Shown: positions 39,230-52,563 of the stretch, in pieces | Layout: every line of letters begins with the position of its first letter | Numbering within the stretch: position 1 is the stretch's first letter | Assembly (NCBI GenBank): GCA_947652605.1 | Contig: CANTFG010000135.1 | Location: 62,001-126,000, forward strand | Reading direction: 5' to 3' | DNA length: 64,000 bases | Source: Elmis aenea | Lineage: Eukaryota; Arthropoda; Insecta; Coleoptera; Elmidae | The notes under the pieces: generated by a model | What the model saw: only the letters and a program-made list of their open reading frames with translations | Database searches by the model: none | What the model was told of the DNA's origin: nothing | Program-made: the position numbers and the translations under genes

Positions 39230-41690
39230 TAAAAATACCGTGCTTTAGTTAATACATATGTTCCTTGAGCGACTATTTCTGAACAATTTTAATTATTGAT
39301 TTGTATATCACAGAAACAGTTTATCCATCGCCTCTTTACAGGAATACAATTGTTTTGCATATGTCTTTCAATGAGCTGGTTTTAATTTTTAATAATTTCC
39401 TAAAAATACCGTGCTTTAGTTAATACATATGTTCCTTGAGCGACTATTTCTGAACAATTTTAATTATTGATTTGTATATCACAGAAACAGTTTATCCATC
39501 GCCTCTTTACATGAATACAATTGTTTTGCATATGTCTTTCAAAGAGCTGGTTTTAATTTTTACTAATTTCCTAAAAATACCGTGCTTTAGTTAATACATA
39601 TGTTCCTTGTGCGACTATTTCGAAACAATTTCAATTATTGATTTGTATATGACAGGAACAGTTTATTCATCGCCTTTTTAGATGAATAAAATGGTTTTGC
39701 ATATGTCTTTCAATGAGCTGGTTTTAATTTTTAATAATTTCCTAAAAATACCGTGCTTTAGTTAATACATATGTTCCTTGTGCGACTATTTTGAAACAAT
39801 TTCAATTATTGATTTGTATATGACAGGAACAGTTTATCCATCGCTTCTTTACATGAATACAATTGTTTTGCATATGTCTTTCAATGAGCTGGTTTTATTT
39901 TTTAATAATTTCCTAAAAATACCGTGCTTTAGTTAATACATATGTTCCTTGAGCGACTATTTCTAAACAATTTTAATTATTGATTTGTATATCACAGAAA
40001 CAGTTTATCCATCGCCTCTTTACATGAATACAATTGTTTTGCATATGTCTTTCAATGAGCTGGTATTAATTTTTAATAATTTCCTAAAAATACCGTGCTT
40101 TAGTTAATACATATGTTCCTTGTGCGACTATTTCGAAACAATTTCAATTATTGATTTGTATATGACAGGAACAGTTTATCCATCGCCTCTTTACATGAAT
40201 ACAATTGTTTTGCATATGTCTTTCAATGAGCTGGTTTTAATTTTTAATAATTTCCTAAAAATACCGTGCTTTAGTTAATACATATGTTCCTTGAGCGACT
40301 ATTTCTAAACAATTTTAATTATTGATTTGTATATCACAGGAACAGTTTATCCATCGCCTCTTTACAGGAATACATTTGTTTTGCATATGTCTTTCAATGA
40401 GCTGGTTTTAATTTTTAATAATTTCCTAAAAATACCGTGCATTAGTTAATACATATGTTCCTTGAGCGACTATTTCTGAACAATTTTAATTATTGATTTG
40501 TATATCACAGGAACAGTTTATCCATCGCCTCTTTACATGAATACAATTGTTTTGCATATGTCTTTCAATGAGCTGGTTTTAATTTTTAATAATTTCCCAA
40601 AAATACCGTGCTTTAGTTAATACATATGTTCCTTGAGCGACTATTTCTAAACAATTTTAATTATTGATTTGTATATCACAGGAACAGTTTATCCATCGCC
40701 TCTTTACAGGAATACAATTGTTTTGCATATGTCTTTCAATGAGCTGGTTTTAATTTTTAATAATTTCCTAAAAATACCGTGCATTAGTTAATACATATGT
40801 TCTTTGAGCGACTATTTCTGAACAATTTTAATTATTGATTTGTATGTATATCACAGGAACAGTTTATCCATCGCCTCTTTACATGAATACAATTGTTTTG
40901 CATATGTCTTTCAATGAGCTGGTTTTAATTTTTAATAATTTCCTAAAAATACCGTGCTTTAGTTAATACATATGTTCCTTGTGCGACTATTTCGAAACAA
41001 TTTCAATTATTGATTTGTATATGACAAGAACAGTTTATCCATCGCCTCTTTACATGAATACAATTGTTTTGCATATGTCTTTCAATGAGCTGGTTTTAAT
41101 TTTTAATAATTTCCTAAAAATACCGTGCATTAGTTAATACATATGTTCCTTGTGCGACTATTTCGAAACAATTTCAATTATTGATTTGTATATCACAGGA
41201 ACAGTTTATCTATCGCCTCTTTACATGAATACAATTGTTTTGCATATGTCTTTCAATGAGCTGGTTTTAATTTTTAATAATTTCCTAAAAATACCGTGCA
41301 TTAGTTAATACATATGTTCCTTGAGCGACTATTTCGAAACAATTTTAATTATTGATTTGTATATCACAGGAACAGTTTATCCATCGCCTCTTTACATGAA
41401 TACAATTGTTTTGCATATGTCTTTCAATAAGCTGGTTTTAATTTTTAATAATTTCCTAAAAATACCGTGCTTTAGTTAATACATATGTTCCTTGAGCGAC
41501 TATTTCTAAACAATTTTAATTATTGATTTGTATATGACAGGAACAGTATATCCATCGCCTCTTTACATGAATACAATTGTTTTGCATATGTCTTTCAATG
41601 AGCTGGTTTTAATTTTTAATAATTTCCTAAAAATACCGTGCTTTAGTTAATACATATGTTCCTTGAGCGACTATTTCGAAACAATTTTAA
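39230..41690 (+). repeat. 20-monomer unit, partial copy 2
   Basis: Follows copy 1 at offset 3428 until about 41690. There the expected TATTACAGG monomer (38279 in copy 1) is replaced by a TATCACAGG/TTTATTTATCGCC monomer. Small differences include GAGCG for GTGCG near 41332 and TTTATTCATC near 39663. Confidence 0.88.
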
Positions 41691-42950
41691 TTATTGATTT
41701 GTATATCACAGGAACAGTTTATTTATCGCCTCTTTACATGAATACAATTGTTTTGCATATGTCTTTCAATGAGCTGGTTTTAATTTTTAATAATTTCCTA
41801 AAAATACCGTGCTTTAGTTAATACATATGTTCCTTGAGCGACTATTTCGAAACAATTTTAATTATTGATTTGTATATCACAGGAACAGTTTATCCATCGC
41901 CTCTTTACATGAATACAATTGTTTTGCATATGTCTTTCAATGAGCTGGTTTTAATTTTTAATAATTTCCTAAAAATACCGTGCTTTAGTTAATACATATG
42001 TTCCTTGAGCGACTATTTCTAAACAATTTTAATTATTGATTTGTATATGACAGGAACAGTTTATCCATTGCCTCTTTACATGAATACAATTGTTTTGCAT
42101 ATGTCTTTCAATGAGCTGGTTTTAATTTTTAATAATTTCCTAAAAATACCGTGCTTTAGTTAATACATATGTTCCTTAAGCGACTATTTCGAAACAATTT
42201 TAATTATTGATTTGTATATCACAGGAACAGTTTATCCATCGCCTCTTTACATGAATACAATTGTTTTGCATATGTCTTTCAATAAGCTGGTTTTAATTTT
42301 TAATAATTTCCTAAAAATACCGTGCATTAGTTAATACATATGTTCCTTGAGCGACTATTTCTGAACAATTTTAATTATTGATTTGTATGTCACAGAAACA
42401 GTTTATCCATCGCCTCTTTACATGAATACAATTGTTTTGCATATGTCTTTCAATGAGCTGGTATTAATTTTTAATAATTTCCTAAAAATACCGTGCTTTA
42501 GTTAATACATATGTTCCTTGAGCGACTATTTCTAAACAATTTTAATTATTGATTTGTATATCACAGGAACAGTTTATCCATCGCCTCTTTACAGGAATAC
42601 AATTGTTTTGCATATGTCTTTCAATGAGCTGGTTTTAATTTTTAATAATTTCCTAAAAATACCGTGCTTTAGTTAATACATATGTTCCTTGAGCGACTAT
42701 TTCTAAACAATTTTAATTATTGATTTGTATATCACAGGAACAGTTTATCCATCGCCTCTTTACAGGAATACAATTGTTTTGCATATGTCTTTCAATGAGC
42801 TGGTTTTAATTTTTAATAATTTCCTAAAAATACCGTGCTTTAGTTAATACATATGTTCCTTGAGCGACTATTTCGAAACAATTTTAATTATTGATTTGTA
42901 TATCACAGGAACAGTTTATTTATCGCCTCTTTACATGAATACAATTGTTT

Positions 42951-42975
42951 TGCATATGTTCTTTGAGCGACTATT
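42951..42975 (+). repeat. Fused monomer: 68-bp internal deletion at CATATGT
   Basis: The sequence passes directly from TTGCATATGT of one monomer (position 140 onward) into TTCTTTGAGCG of the next (position 43 onward). The distance between flanking monomer starts (42814 to 43092) is 278 bp, which is 342 - 68 + 4 from the GTAT insertion at 43001. CATATGT is present at both deletion ends in the intact monomer (37-43 and 140-146), so 7 bp of microhomology marks the join. Confidence 0.95.
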
Positions 42976-44117
42976 TCTGAACAATTTTAATTATTGATTT
43001 GTATGTATATCACAGGAACAGTTTATCTATCGCCTCTTTACATGAATACAATTGTTTTGCATATGTCTTTCAATGAGCTGGTTTTAATTTTTAATAATTT
43101 CCTAAAAATACCGTGCTTTAGTTAATACATATGTTCCTTGTGCGACTATTTCGAAACAATTTCAATTATTGATTTGTATATGACAGGAACAGTTTATCCA
43201 TCGCCTCTTTACATGAATACAATTGTTTTGCATATGTCTTTCAATGAGCTGGTTTTAATTTTTAATAATTTCCTAAAAATACCGTGCTTTAGTTAATACA
43301 TATGTTCCTTGAGCGACTATTTCTAAACAATTTTAATTATTGATTTGTATATCACAGGAACAGTTTATCCATCGCCTCTTTACATGAATACAATTGTTTT
43401 GCATATGTCTTTCAATGAGCTGGTTTTAATTTTTAATAATTTCCTAAAAATACCGTGCTTTAGTTAATACATATGTTCCTTGAGCGACTATTTCGAAACA
43501 ATTTTAATTATTGATTTGTATATCACAGGAACAGTTTATTTATCGCCTCTTTACATGAATACAATTGTTTTGCATATGTCTTTCAATGAGCTGGTTTTAA
43601 TTTTTAATAATTTCCTAAAAATACCGTGCTTTAGTTAATACATATGTTCCTTGAGCGACTATTTCGAAACAATTTTAATTATTGATTTGTATATCACAGG
43701 AACAGTTTATCCATCGCCTCTTTACATGAATACAATTGTTTTGCATATGTCTTTCAATGAGCTGGTTTTAATTTTTAATAATTTCCTAAAAATACCGTGC
43801 ATTAGTTAATACATATGTTCCTTGTGCGACTATTTCGAAACAATTTCAATTATTGATTTGTATATCACAGGAACAGTTTATCTATCGCCTCTTTACATGA
43901 ATACAATTGTTTTGCATATGTCTTTCAATGAGCTGGTTTTAATTTTTAATAATTTCCTAAAAATACCGTGCATTAGTTAATACATATGTTCCTTGAGCGA
44001 CTATTTCGAAACAATTTTAATTATTGATTTGTATATCACAGGAACAGTTTATCCATCGCCTCTTTAAATGAATACAATTGTTTTGCATATGTCTTTCAAT
44101 GAGCTGGTTTTAATTTT

Positions 44118-44292
44118 TAATAATTTCCTTAAAAAAAATACCGTGCTTTAGTTAATACATATGTTCCTTGAGCGACTATTTCTAAACAATTTTAATTATT
44201 GATTTGTATATGACAGGAACAGTATATCCATCGCCTCTTTACATGAATACAATTGTTTTGCATATGTCTTTCAATGAGCTGGTTTTAATTTT
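44118..44292 (+). repeat. 175-bp monomer with a 4-bp insertion in the A tract
   Basis: CCTTAAAAAAAATACCG replaces CCTAAAAATACCG, adding one T and three A. The monomer is otherwise ordinary. The change looks like slippage in the A5 tract at positions 13-17. I saw no other copy in the window. Confidence 0.93.
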
Positions 44293-45420
44293 TAATAATT
44301 TCCTAAAAATACCGTGCTTTAGTTAATACATATGTTCCTTGAGCGACTATTTCGAAACAATTTTAATTATTGATTTGTATATCACAGGAACAGTTTATTT
44401 ATCGCCTCTTTACATGAATACAATTGTTTTGCATATGTCTTTCAATGAGCTGGTTTTAATTTTTAATAATTTCCTAAAAATACCGTGCTTTAGTTAATAC
44501 ATATGTTCCTTGAGCGACTATTTCTAAACAATTTTAATTATTGATTTGTATATGACAGGAACAGTTTATCCATCGCCTCTTTACATGAATACAATTGTTT
44601 TGCATATGTCTTTCAATAAGCTGGTTTTAATTTTTAATAATTTCCTAAAAATACCGTGCTTTAGTTAATACATATGTTCCTTGAGCGACTATTTCTAAAC
44701 AATTTTAATTATTGATTTGTATATCACAGGAACAGTTTATCCATCGCCTCTTTACATGAATAAAATTGTTTTGCATATGTCTTTCAATGAGCTGGTATTA
44801 ATTTTTAATAATTTCCTAAAAATACCGTGCTTTAGTTAATACATATGTTCCTTGAGCGACTATTTCGAAACAATTTTAATTATTGATTTGTATATCACAG
44901 GAACAGTTTATCCATCGCCTCTTTACATGAATACAATTGTTTTGCATATGTCTTTCAATGAGCTGGTATTAATTTTTAATAATTTCCTAAAAATACCGTG
45001 CTTTAGTTAATACATATGTTCCTTGAGCGACTATTTCTGAACAATTTCAATTATTGATTTGTATATCACAGGAACAGTTTATCTATCGCCTCTTTACATG
45101 AATACAATTGTTTTGCATATGTCTTTCAATGAGCTGGTTTTAATTTTTAATAATTTCCTAAAAATACCGTGCTTTAGTTAATACATATGTTCCTTGAGCG
45201 ACAATTTCGAAACAATTTTAATTATTGATTTGTATATCACAGGAACAGTTTATCCATCGCCTCTTTACATGAATACAATTGTTTTGCATATGTCTTTCAA
45301 TAAGCTGGTATTAATTTTTAATAATTTCCTAAAAATACCGTGCTTTAGTTAATACATATGTTCCTTAAGCGACTATTTCTGAACAATTTAAATTATTGAT
45401 TTGTATATGACAGGAACAGT

Positions 45421-45445
45421 TTATCTATCGCATATGTTCCTTGAG
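45421..45445 (+). repeat. Fused monomer: 95-bp internal deletion
   Basis: TATCTATCGC (position 113 of one monomer) runs straight into ATATGTTCC (position 38 of the next). Flanking monomer starts at 45319 and 45566 are 247 bp apart, which is 342 - 95. Only the shared C supports homology at the join. The parts on both sides carry the private AATTTAAATT variant, so the two fused monomers are sisters. Confidence 0.95.
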
Positions 45446-48109
45446 CGACTATTTCTAAACAATTTAAATTATTGATTTGTATATGACAGGAACAGTTTAT
45501 CCATTGCCTCTTTACATGAATACAATTGTTTTGCATATGTCTTTCAATGAGCTGGTTTTAATTTTTAATAATTTCCTAAAAATACCGTGCTTTAGTTAAT
45601 ACATATGTTTCTTGAGCGACTATTTCTAAACAATTTTAATTATTGATTTGTATATCACAGAAACAGTTTATCCATCGCCTCTTTACAGGAATACAATTGT
45701 TTTGCATATGTCTTTCAATGAGCTGGTTTTAATTTTTAATAATTTCCTAAAAATACCGTGCTTTAGTTAATACATATGTTCCTTGAGCGACTATTTCTAA
45801 ACAATTTTAATTATTGATTTGTATATGACAGGAACAGTTTATCCATCGCCTCTTTACATGAATACAATTGTTTTGCATATGTCTTTCAATGAGCTGGTTT
45901 TAATTTTTAATAATTTCCTAAAAATACCGTGCTTTAGTTAATACATATGTTCCTTGAGCGACTATTTCTAAACAATTTTAATTATTGATTTGTATATCAC
46001 AGGAACAGTTTATCCATCGCCTCTTTACAGGAATACAATTGTTTTGCATATGTCTTTCAATGAGCTGGTTTTAATTTTTAATAATTTCCCAAAAATACCG
46101 TGCTTTAGTTAATACATATGTTCCTTGAGCGACTATTTCTAAACAATTTTAATTATTGATTTGTATATCACAGGAACAGTTTATCCATCGCCTCTTTACA
46201 GGAATACAATTGTTTTGCATATGTCTTTCAATGAGCTGGTTTTAATTTTTAATAATTTCCTAAAAATACCGTGCTTTAGTTAATACATATGTTCTTTGAG
46301 CGACTATTTCTAAACAATTTTAATTATTGATTTGTATATCACAGGAACAGTTTATCTATCGCCTCTTTACATGAATACAATTGTTTTGCATATGTCTTTC
46401 AATGAGCTGGTTTTAATTTTTAATAATTTCCTAAAAATACCGTGCATTAGTTAATACATATGTTCCTTGAGCGACTATTTCGAAACAATTTTAATTATTA
46501 ATTTGTATATCACAGGAACAGTTTATCCATCGCCTCTTTACATGAATACAATTGTTTTGCATATGTCTTTCAATAAGCTGGTTTTAATTTTTAATAATTT
46601 CCTAAAAATACCGTGCTTTAGTTAATACATATGTTCCTTGTGCGACTATTTCGAAACAATTTCAATTATTGATTTGTATATGACAAGAACAGTTTATCCA
46701 TCGCCTCTTTACATGAATACAATTGTTTTGCATATGTCTTTCAATGAGCTGGTTTTAATTTTTAATAATTTCCTAAAAATACCGTGCATTAGTTAATACA
46801 TATGTTCCTTGTGCGACTATTTCGAAACAATTTCAATTATTGATTTTTATATCACAGGAACAGTTTATCTATCGCCTCTTTACATGAATACAATTGTTTT
46901 GCATATGTCTTTCAATGAGCTGGTTTTAATTTTTAATAATTTCCTAAAAATACCGTGCATTAGTTAATACATATGTTCCTTGAGCGACTATTTCGAAACA
47001 ATTTTAATTATTAATTTGTATATCACAGGAACAGTTTATCCATCGCCTCTTTACATGAATACAATTGTTTTGCATATGTCTTTCAATGAGCTGGTTTTAA
47101 TTTTTAATAATTTCCTAAAAATACCGTGCTTTAGTTAATACATATGTTCCTTGAGCGACTATTTCTAAACAATTTTAATTATTGATTTGTATATGACAGG
47201 AACAGTATATCCATCGCCTCTTTACATGAATACAATTGTTTTGCATATGTCTTTCAATGAGCTGGTTTTAATTTTTAATAATTTCCTAAAAATACCGTGG
47301 TTTAGTTAATACATATGTTCCTTGAGCGACTATTTCGAAACAATTTTAATTATTGATTTGTATATCACAGGAACAGTTTATTTATCGCCTCTTTACATGA
47401 ATACAATTGTTTTGCATATGTCTTTCAATGAGCTGGTTTTAATTTTTAATAATTTCCTAAAAATACCGTGCTTTAGTTAATACATATGTTCCTTGAGCGA
47501 CTATTTCGAAACAATTTTAATTATTGATTTGTATATCACAGGAACAGTTTATCCATCGCCTCTTTACATGAATACAATTGTTTTGCATATGTCTTTTAAT
47601 GAGCTGGTTTTAATTTTTAATAATTTCCTAAAAATACCGTGCTTTAGTTAATACATATGTTCCTTGAGCGACTATTTCTAAACAATTTTAATTATTGATT
47701 TGTATATGACAGGAACAGTTTATCCATTGCCTCTTTACATGAATACAATTGTTTTGCATATGTCTTTCAATGAGCTGGTTTTAATTTTTAATAATTTCCT
47801 AAAAATACCGTGCTTTAGTTAATACATATGTTCCTTGAGCGACTATTTCTAAACAATTTTAATTATTGATTTGTATATCACAGGAACAGTTTATCCATCG
47901 CCTCTTTACATGAATAAAATTGTTTTGCATATGTCTTTCAATGAGCTGGTTTTAATTTTTAATAATTTCCTAAAAATACCGTGCTTTAGTTAATACATAT
48001 GTTCCTTGAGCGACTATTTCGAAACAATTTTAATTATTGATTTGTATATCACAGGAACAGTTTATCCATCGCCTCTTTACATGAATACAATTGTTTTGCA
48101 TATGTCTTT

Positions 48110-51100
48110 CAATGAGCTGGTTTTAATTTTTAATAATTTCCTAAAAATACCGTGCTTTAGTTAATACATATGTTCCTTGAGCGACTATTTCTGAACAATT
48201 TTAATTATTGATTTGTATGTCACAGAAACAGTGTATCCATCGCCTCTTTATATGAATACAATTGTTTTGCATATGTCTTTCAATGAGCTGGTATTAATTT
48301 TTAATAATTTCCTAAAAATACCGTGCTTTAGTTAATACATATGTTCCTTGAGCGACTATTTCTAAACAATTTTAATTATTGATTTGTATATCACAGGAAC
48401 AGTTTATCCATCGCCTCTTTACAGGAATACAATTGTTTTGCATATGTCTTTCAATGAGCTGGTTTTAATTTTTAATAATTTCCTAAAAATACCGTGCTTT
48501 AGTTAATACATATGTTCCTTGAGCGACTATTTCTAAACAATTTTAATTATTGATTTGTATATCACAGGAACAGTTTATCCATCGCCTCTTTACATGAATA
48601 CAATTGTTTTGCATATGTCTTTCAATGAGCTGGTTTTAATTTTTAATAATTTCCTAAAAATACCGTGCTTTAGTTAATACATATGTTCCTTGAGCGACTA
48701 TTTCTAAACAATTTTAATTATTGATTTGTATATCACAGGAACAGTTTATCCATCGCCTCTTTACATGAATACAATTGTTTTGCATATGTCTTTCAATGAG
48801 CTGGTTTTAATTTTTAATAATTTCCTAAAAATACCGTGCTTTAGTTAATACATATGTTCCTTGAGCGACTATTTCTGAACAGTTTTAATTATTGATTTGT
48901 ATGTATATCACAGGAACAGTTTATCCATCGCCTCTTTACATGAATACAATTGTTTTGCATATGTCTTTCAATGAGCTGGTTTTAATTTTTAATAATTTCC
49001 TAAAAATACCGTGCTTTAGTTAATACATATGTTCCTTGTGCGACTATTTCGAAACAATTTCAATTATTGATTTGTATATGACAGGAACAGTTTATCCATC
49101 GCCTCTTTACATGAATACAATTGTTTTGCATATGTCTTTCAATGAGCTGGTTTTAATTTTTAATAATTTCCTAAAAATACCGTGCATTAGTTAATACATA
49201 TGTTCCTTGTGCGACTATTTCGAAACAATTTCAATTATTGATTTGTATATCACAGGAACAGTTTATCTATCGCCTCTTTACATGAATACAATTGTTTTGC
49301 ATATGTCTTTCAATGAGCTGGTTTTAATTTTTAATAATTTCCTAAAAATACCGTGCTTTAGTTAATACATATGTTCCTTGAGCGACTATTTCTGAACAAT
49401 TTTAATTATTGATTTGTATATCACAGAAACAGTTTATCCATCGCCTCTTTACAGGAATACAATTGTTTTGCATATGTCTTTCAATGAGCTGGTTTTAATT
49501 TTTAATAATTTCCTAAAAATACCGTGCTTTAGTTAATACATATGTTCCTTGAGCGACTATTTCTGAACAATTTTAATTATTGATTTGTATATCACAGAAA
49601 CAGTTTATCCATCGCCTCTTTACATGAATACAATTGTTTTGCATATGTCTTTCAAAGAGCTGGTTTTAATTTTTACTAATTTCCTAAAAATACCGTGCTT
49701 TAGTTAATACATATGTTCCTTGTGCGACTATTTCGAAACAATTTCAATTATTGATTTGTATATGACAGGAACAGTTTATCCATCGCCTTTTTACATGAAT
49801 AAAATTGTTTTGCATATGTCTTTCAATGAGCTGGTTTTAATTTTTAATAATTTCCTAAAAATACCGTGCTTTAGTTAATACATATGTTCCTTGTGCGACT
49901 ATTTTGAAACAATTTCAATTATTGATTTGTATATGACAGGAACAGTTTATCCATCGCTTCTTTACATGAATACAATTGTTTTGCATATGTCTTTCAATGA
50001 GCTGGTTTTATTATTTAATAATTTCCTAAAAAAACCGTGCTTTAGTTAATACATATGTTCCTTGAGCGACTATTTCTAAACAATTTTAATTATTGATTTG
50101 TATATCACAGGAACAGTTTATCCATCGCCTCTTTACATGAATACAATTGTTTTGCATATGTCTTTCAATGAGCTGGTTTTAATTTTTAATAATTTCCTAA
50201 AAATACCGTGCTTTAGTTAATACATATGTTCCTTGAGCGACTATTTCTGAACAGTTTTAATTATTGATTTGTATGTATATCACAGGAACAGTTTATCCAT
50301 CGCCTCTTTACATGAATACAATTGTTTTGCATATGTCTTTCAATGAGCTGGTTTTAATTTTTAATAATTTCCTAAAAATACCGTGCTTTAGTTAATACAT
50401 ATGTTCCTTGTGCGACTATTTCGAAACAATTTCAATTATTGATTTGTATATGACAGGAACAGTTTATCCATCGCCTCTTTACATGAATACAATTGTTTTG
50501 CATATGTCTTTCAATGAGCTGGTTTTAATTTTTAATAATTTCCTAAAAATACCGTGCATTAGTTAATACATATGTTCCTTGTGCGACTATTTCGAAACAA
50601 TTTCAATTATTGATTTGTATATCACAGGAACAGTTTATCTATCGCCTCTTTACATGAATACAATTGTTTTGCATATGTCTTTCAATGAGCTGGTTTTAAT
50701 TTTTAATAATTTCCTAAAAATACCGTGCTTTAGTTAATACATATGTTCCTTGAGCGACTATTTCTGAACAATTTTAATTATTGATTTGTATATCACAGAA
50801 ACAGTTTATCCATCGCCTCTTTACAGGAATACAATTGTTTTGCATATGTCTTTCAATGAGCTGGTTTTAATTTTTAATAATTTCCTAAAAATACCGTGCT
50901 TTAGTTAATACATATGTTCCTTGAGCGACTATTTCTGAACAATTTTAATTATTGATTTGTATATCACAGAAACAGTTTATCCATCGCCTCTTTACATGAA
51001 TACAATTGTTTTGCATATGTCTTTCAAAGAGCTGGTTTTAATTTTTACTAATTTCCTAAAAATACCGTGCTTTAGTTAATACATATGTTCCTTGTGCGAC

Positions 51101-52563
51101 TATTTCGAAACAATTTCAATTATTGATTTGTATATGACAGGAACAGTTTATCCATCGCCTTTTTACATGAATAAAATTGTTTTGCATATGTCTTTCAATG
51201 AGCTGGTTTTAATTTTTAATAATTTCCTAAAAATACCGTGCTTTAGTTAATACATATGTTCCTTGTGCGACTATTTTGAAACAATTTCAATTATTGATTT
51301 GTATATGACAGGAACAGTTTATCCATCGCTTCTTTACATGAATACAATTGTTTTGCATATGTCTTTCAATGAGCTGGTTTTATTATTTAATAATTTCCTA
51401 AAAAAACCGTGCTTTAGTTAATACATATGTTCCTTGAGCGACTATTTCTAAACAATTTTAATTATTGATTTGTATATCACAGAAACAGTTTATCCATCGC
51501 CTCTTTACATGAATACAATTGTTTTGCATATGTCTTTCAATGAGCTGGTATTAATTTTTAATAATTTCCTAAAAATACCGTGCTTTAGTTAATACATATG
51601 TTCCTTGTGCGACTATTTCGAAACAATTTCAATTATTGATTTGTATATGACAGGAACAGTTTATCCATCGCCTCTTTACATGAATACAATTGTTTTGCAT
51701 ATGTCTTTCAATGAGCTGGTTTTAATTTTTAATAATTTCCTAAAAATACCGTGCTTTAGTTAATACATATGTTCCTTGAGCGACTATTTCTAAACAATTT
51801 TAATTATTGATTTGTATATCACAGGAACAGTTTATCCATCGCCTCTTTACAGGAATACATTTGTTTTGCATATGTCTTTCAATGAGCTGGTTTTAATTTT
51901 TAATAATTTCCTAAAAATACCGTGCATTAGTTAATACATATGTTCCTTGAGCGACTATTTCTGAACAATTTTAATTATTGATTTGTATATCACAGGAACA
52001 GTTTATCCATCGCCTCTTTACATGAATACAATTGTTTTGCATATGTCTTTCAATGAGCTGGTTTTAATTTTTAATAATTTCCTAAAAATACCGTGCTTTA
52101 GTTAATACATATGTTCCTTGGGCGACTATTTCTAAACGATTTTAATTATTGATTTGTATATCACAGGAACAGTTTATCTATCGCCTCTTTACATGAATAC
52201 AATTGTTTTGCCTATGTCTTTCAATGAGCTGGTTTTAATTTTTAATAATTTCCTAAAAATACCGTGCTTTAGTTAATACATATGTTCCTTGAGCGACTAT
52301 TTCTAAACAATTTTAATTATTGATTTGTATATAACAGGAACAGTTTATCCATCGCCTCTTTACATGAATACAATTGTTTTGCATATGTCTTTCAATGAGC
52401 TGGCATTAATTTTTAATAATTTCCTAAAAATACCGTGCTTTAGTTAATACATATGTTCCTTGTGCGACTATTTCGAAACAATTTCAATTATTGATTTGTA
52501 TATGACAGGAACAGTTTATCCATCGCCTCTTTACATGAATACAATTGTTTTGCATATGTCTTT
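48110..52563 (+). repeat. 26-monomer unit (4454 bp), copy 1, with nested 8-mer duplication
   Basis: Matches the following 4454 bp (26 x 171 + 8): CAGTGTATCC 48231/52685, TTCAAAGAGCTGG 49653/54107 and 51025/55479, and CCTATG 52211/56665. The unit contains a tandem 8-mer duplication of 1372 bp (8 x 171 + 4), about 48700-50070 and 50070-51440, shown by GTAT insertions at 48899/50271 and TTATTATTT monomers at 50004/51376. Its monomer order resembles that of 0-3 and 6-13 kb more than its neighbours. TATATAACAGG near 52330 is private to this copy. Confidence 0.93.

Larger units (their letters stand above)
41691..48100 (+). repeat. Disordered satellite zone
   Basis: No long tandem unit is visible here. 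TTTATTTATCGCC monomers recur at about 41727, 42918, 43538, 44397 and 47379, and GTATAT monomers at 41547, 44222 and 47205, at irregular spacing. The zone contains both deletion-fused monomers (42960 and 45431), a 4-bp insertion at 44128, private AATTTAAATT variants (about 45386 and 45464), ATTAATTTGTAT variants (about 46499 and 47011), and CCGTGGTTTAG (about 47297). A GTAT insertion lies at 43001. It is still pure satellite. Confidence 0.88.
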
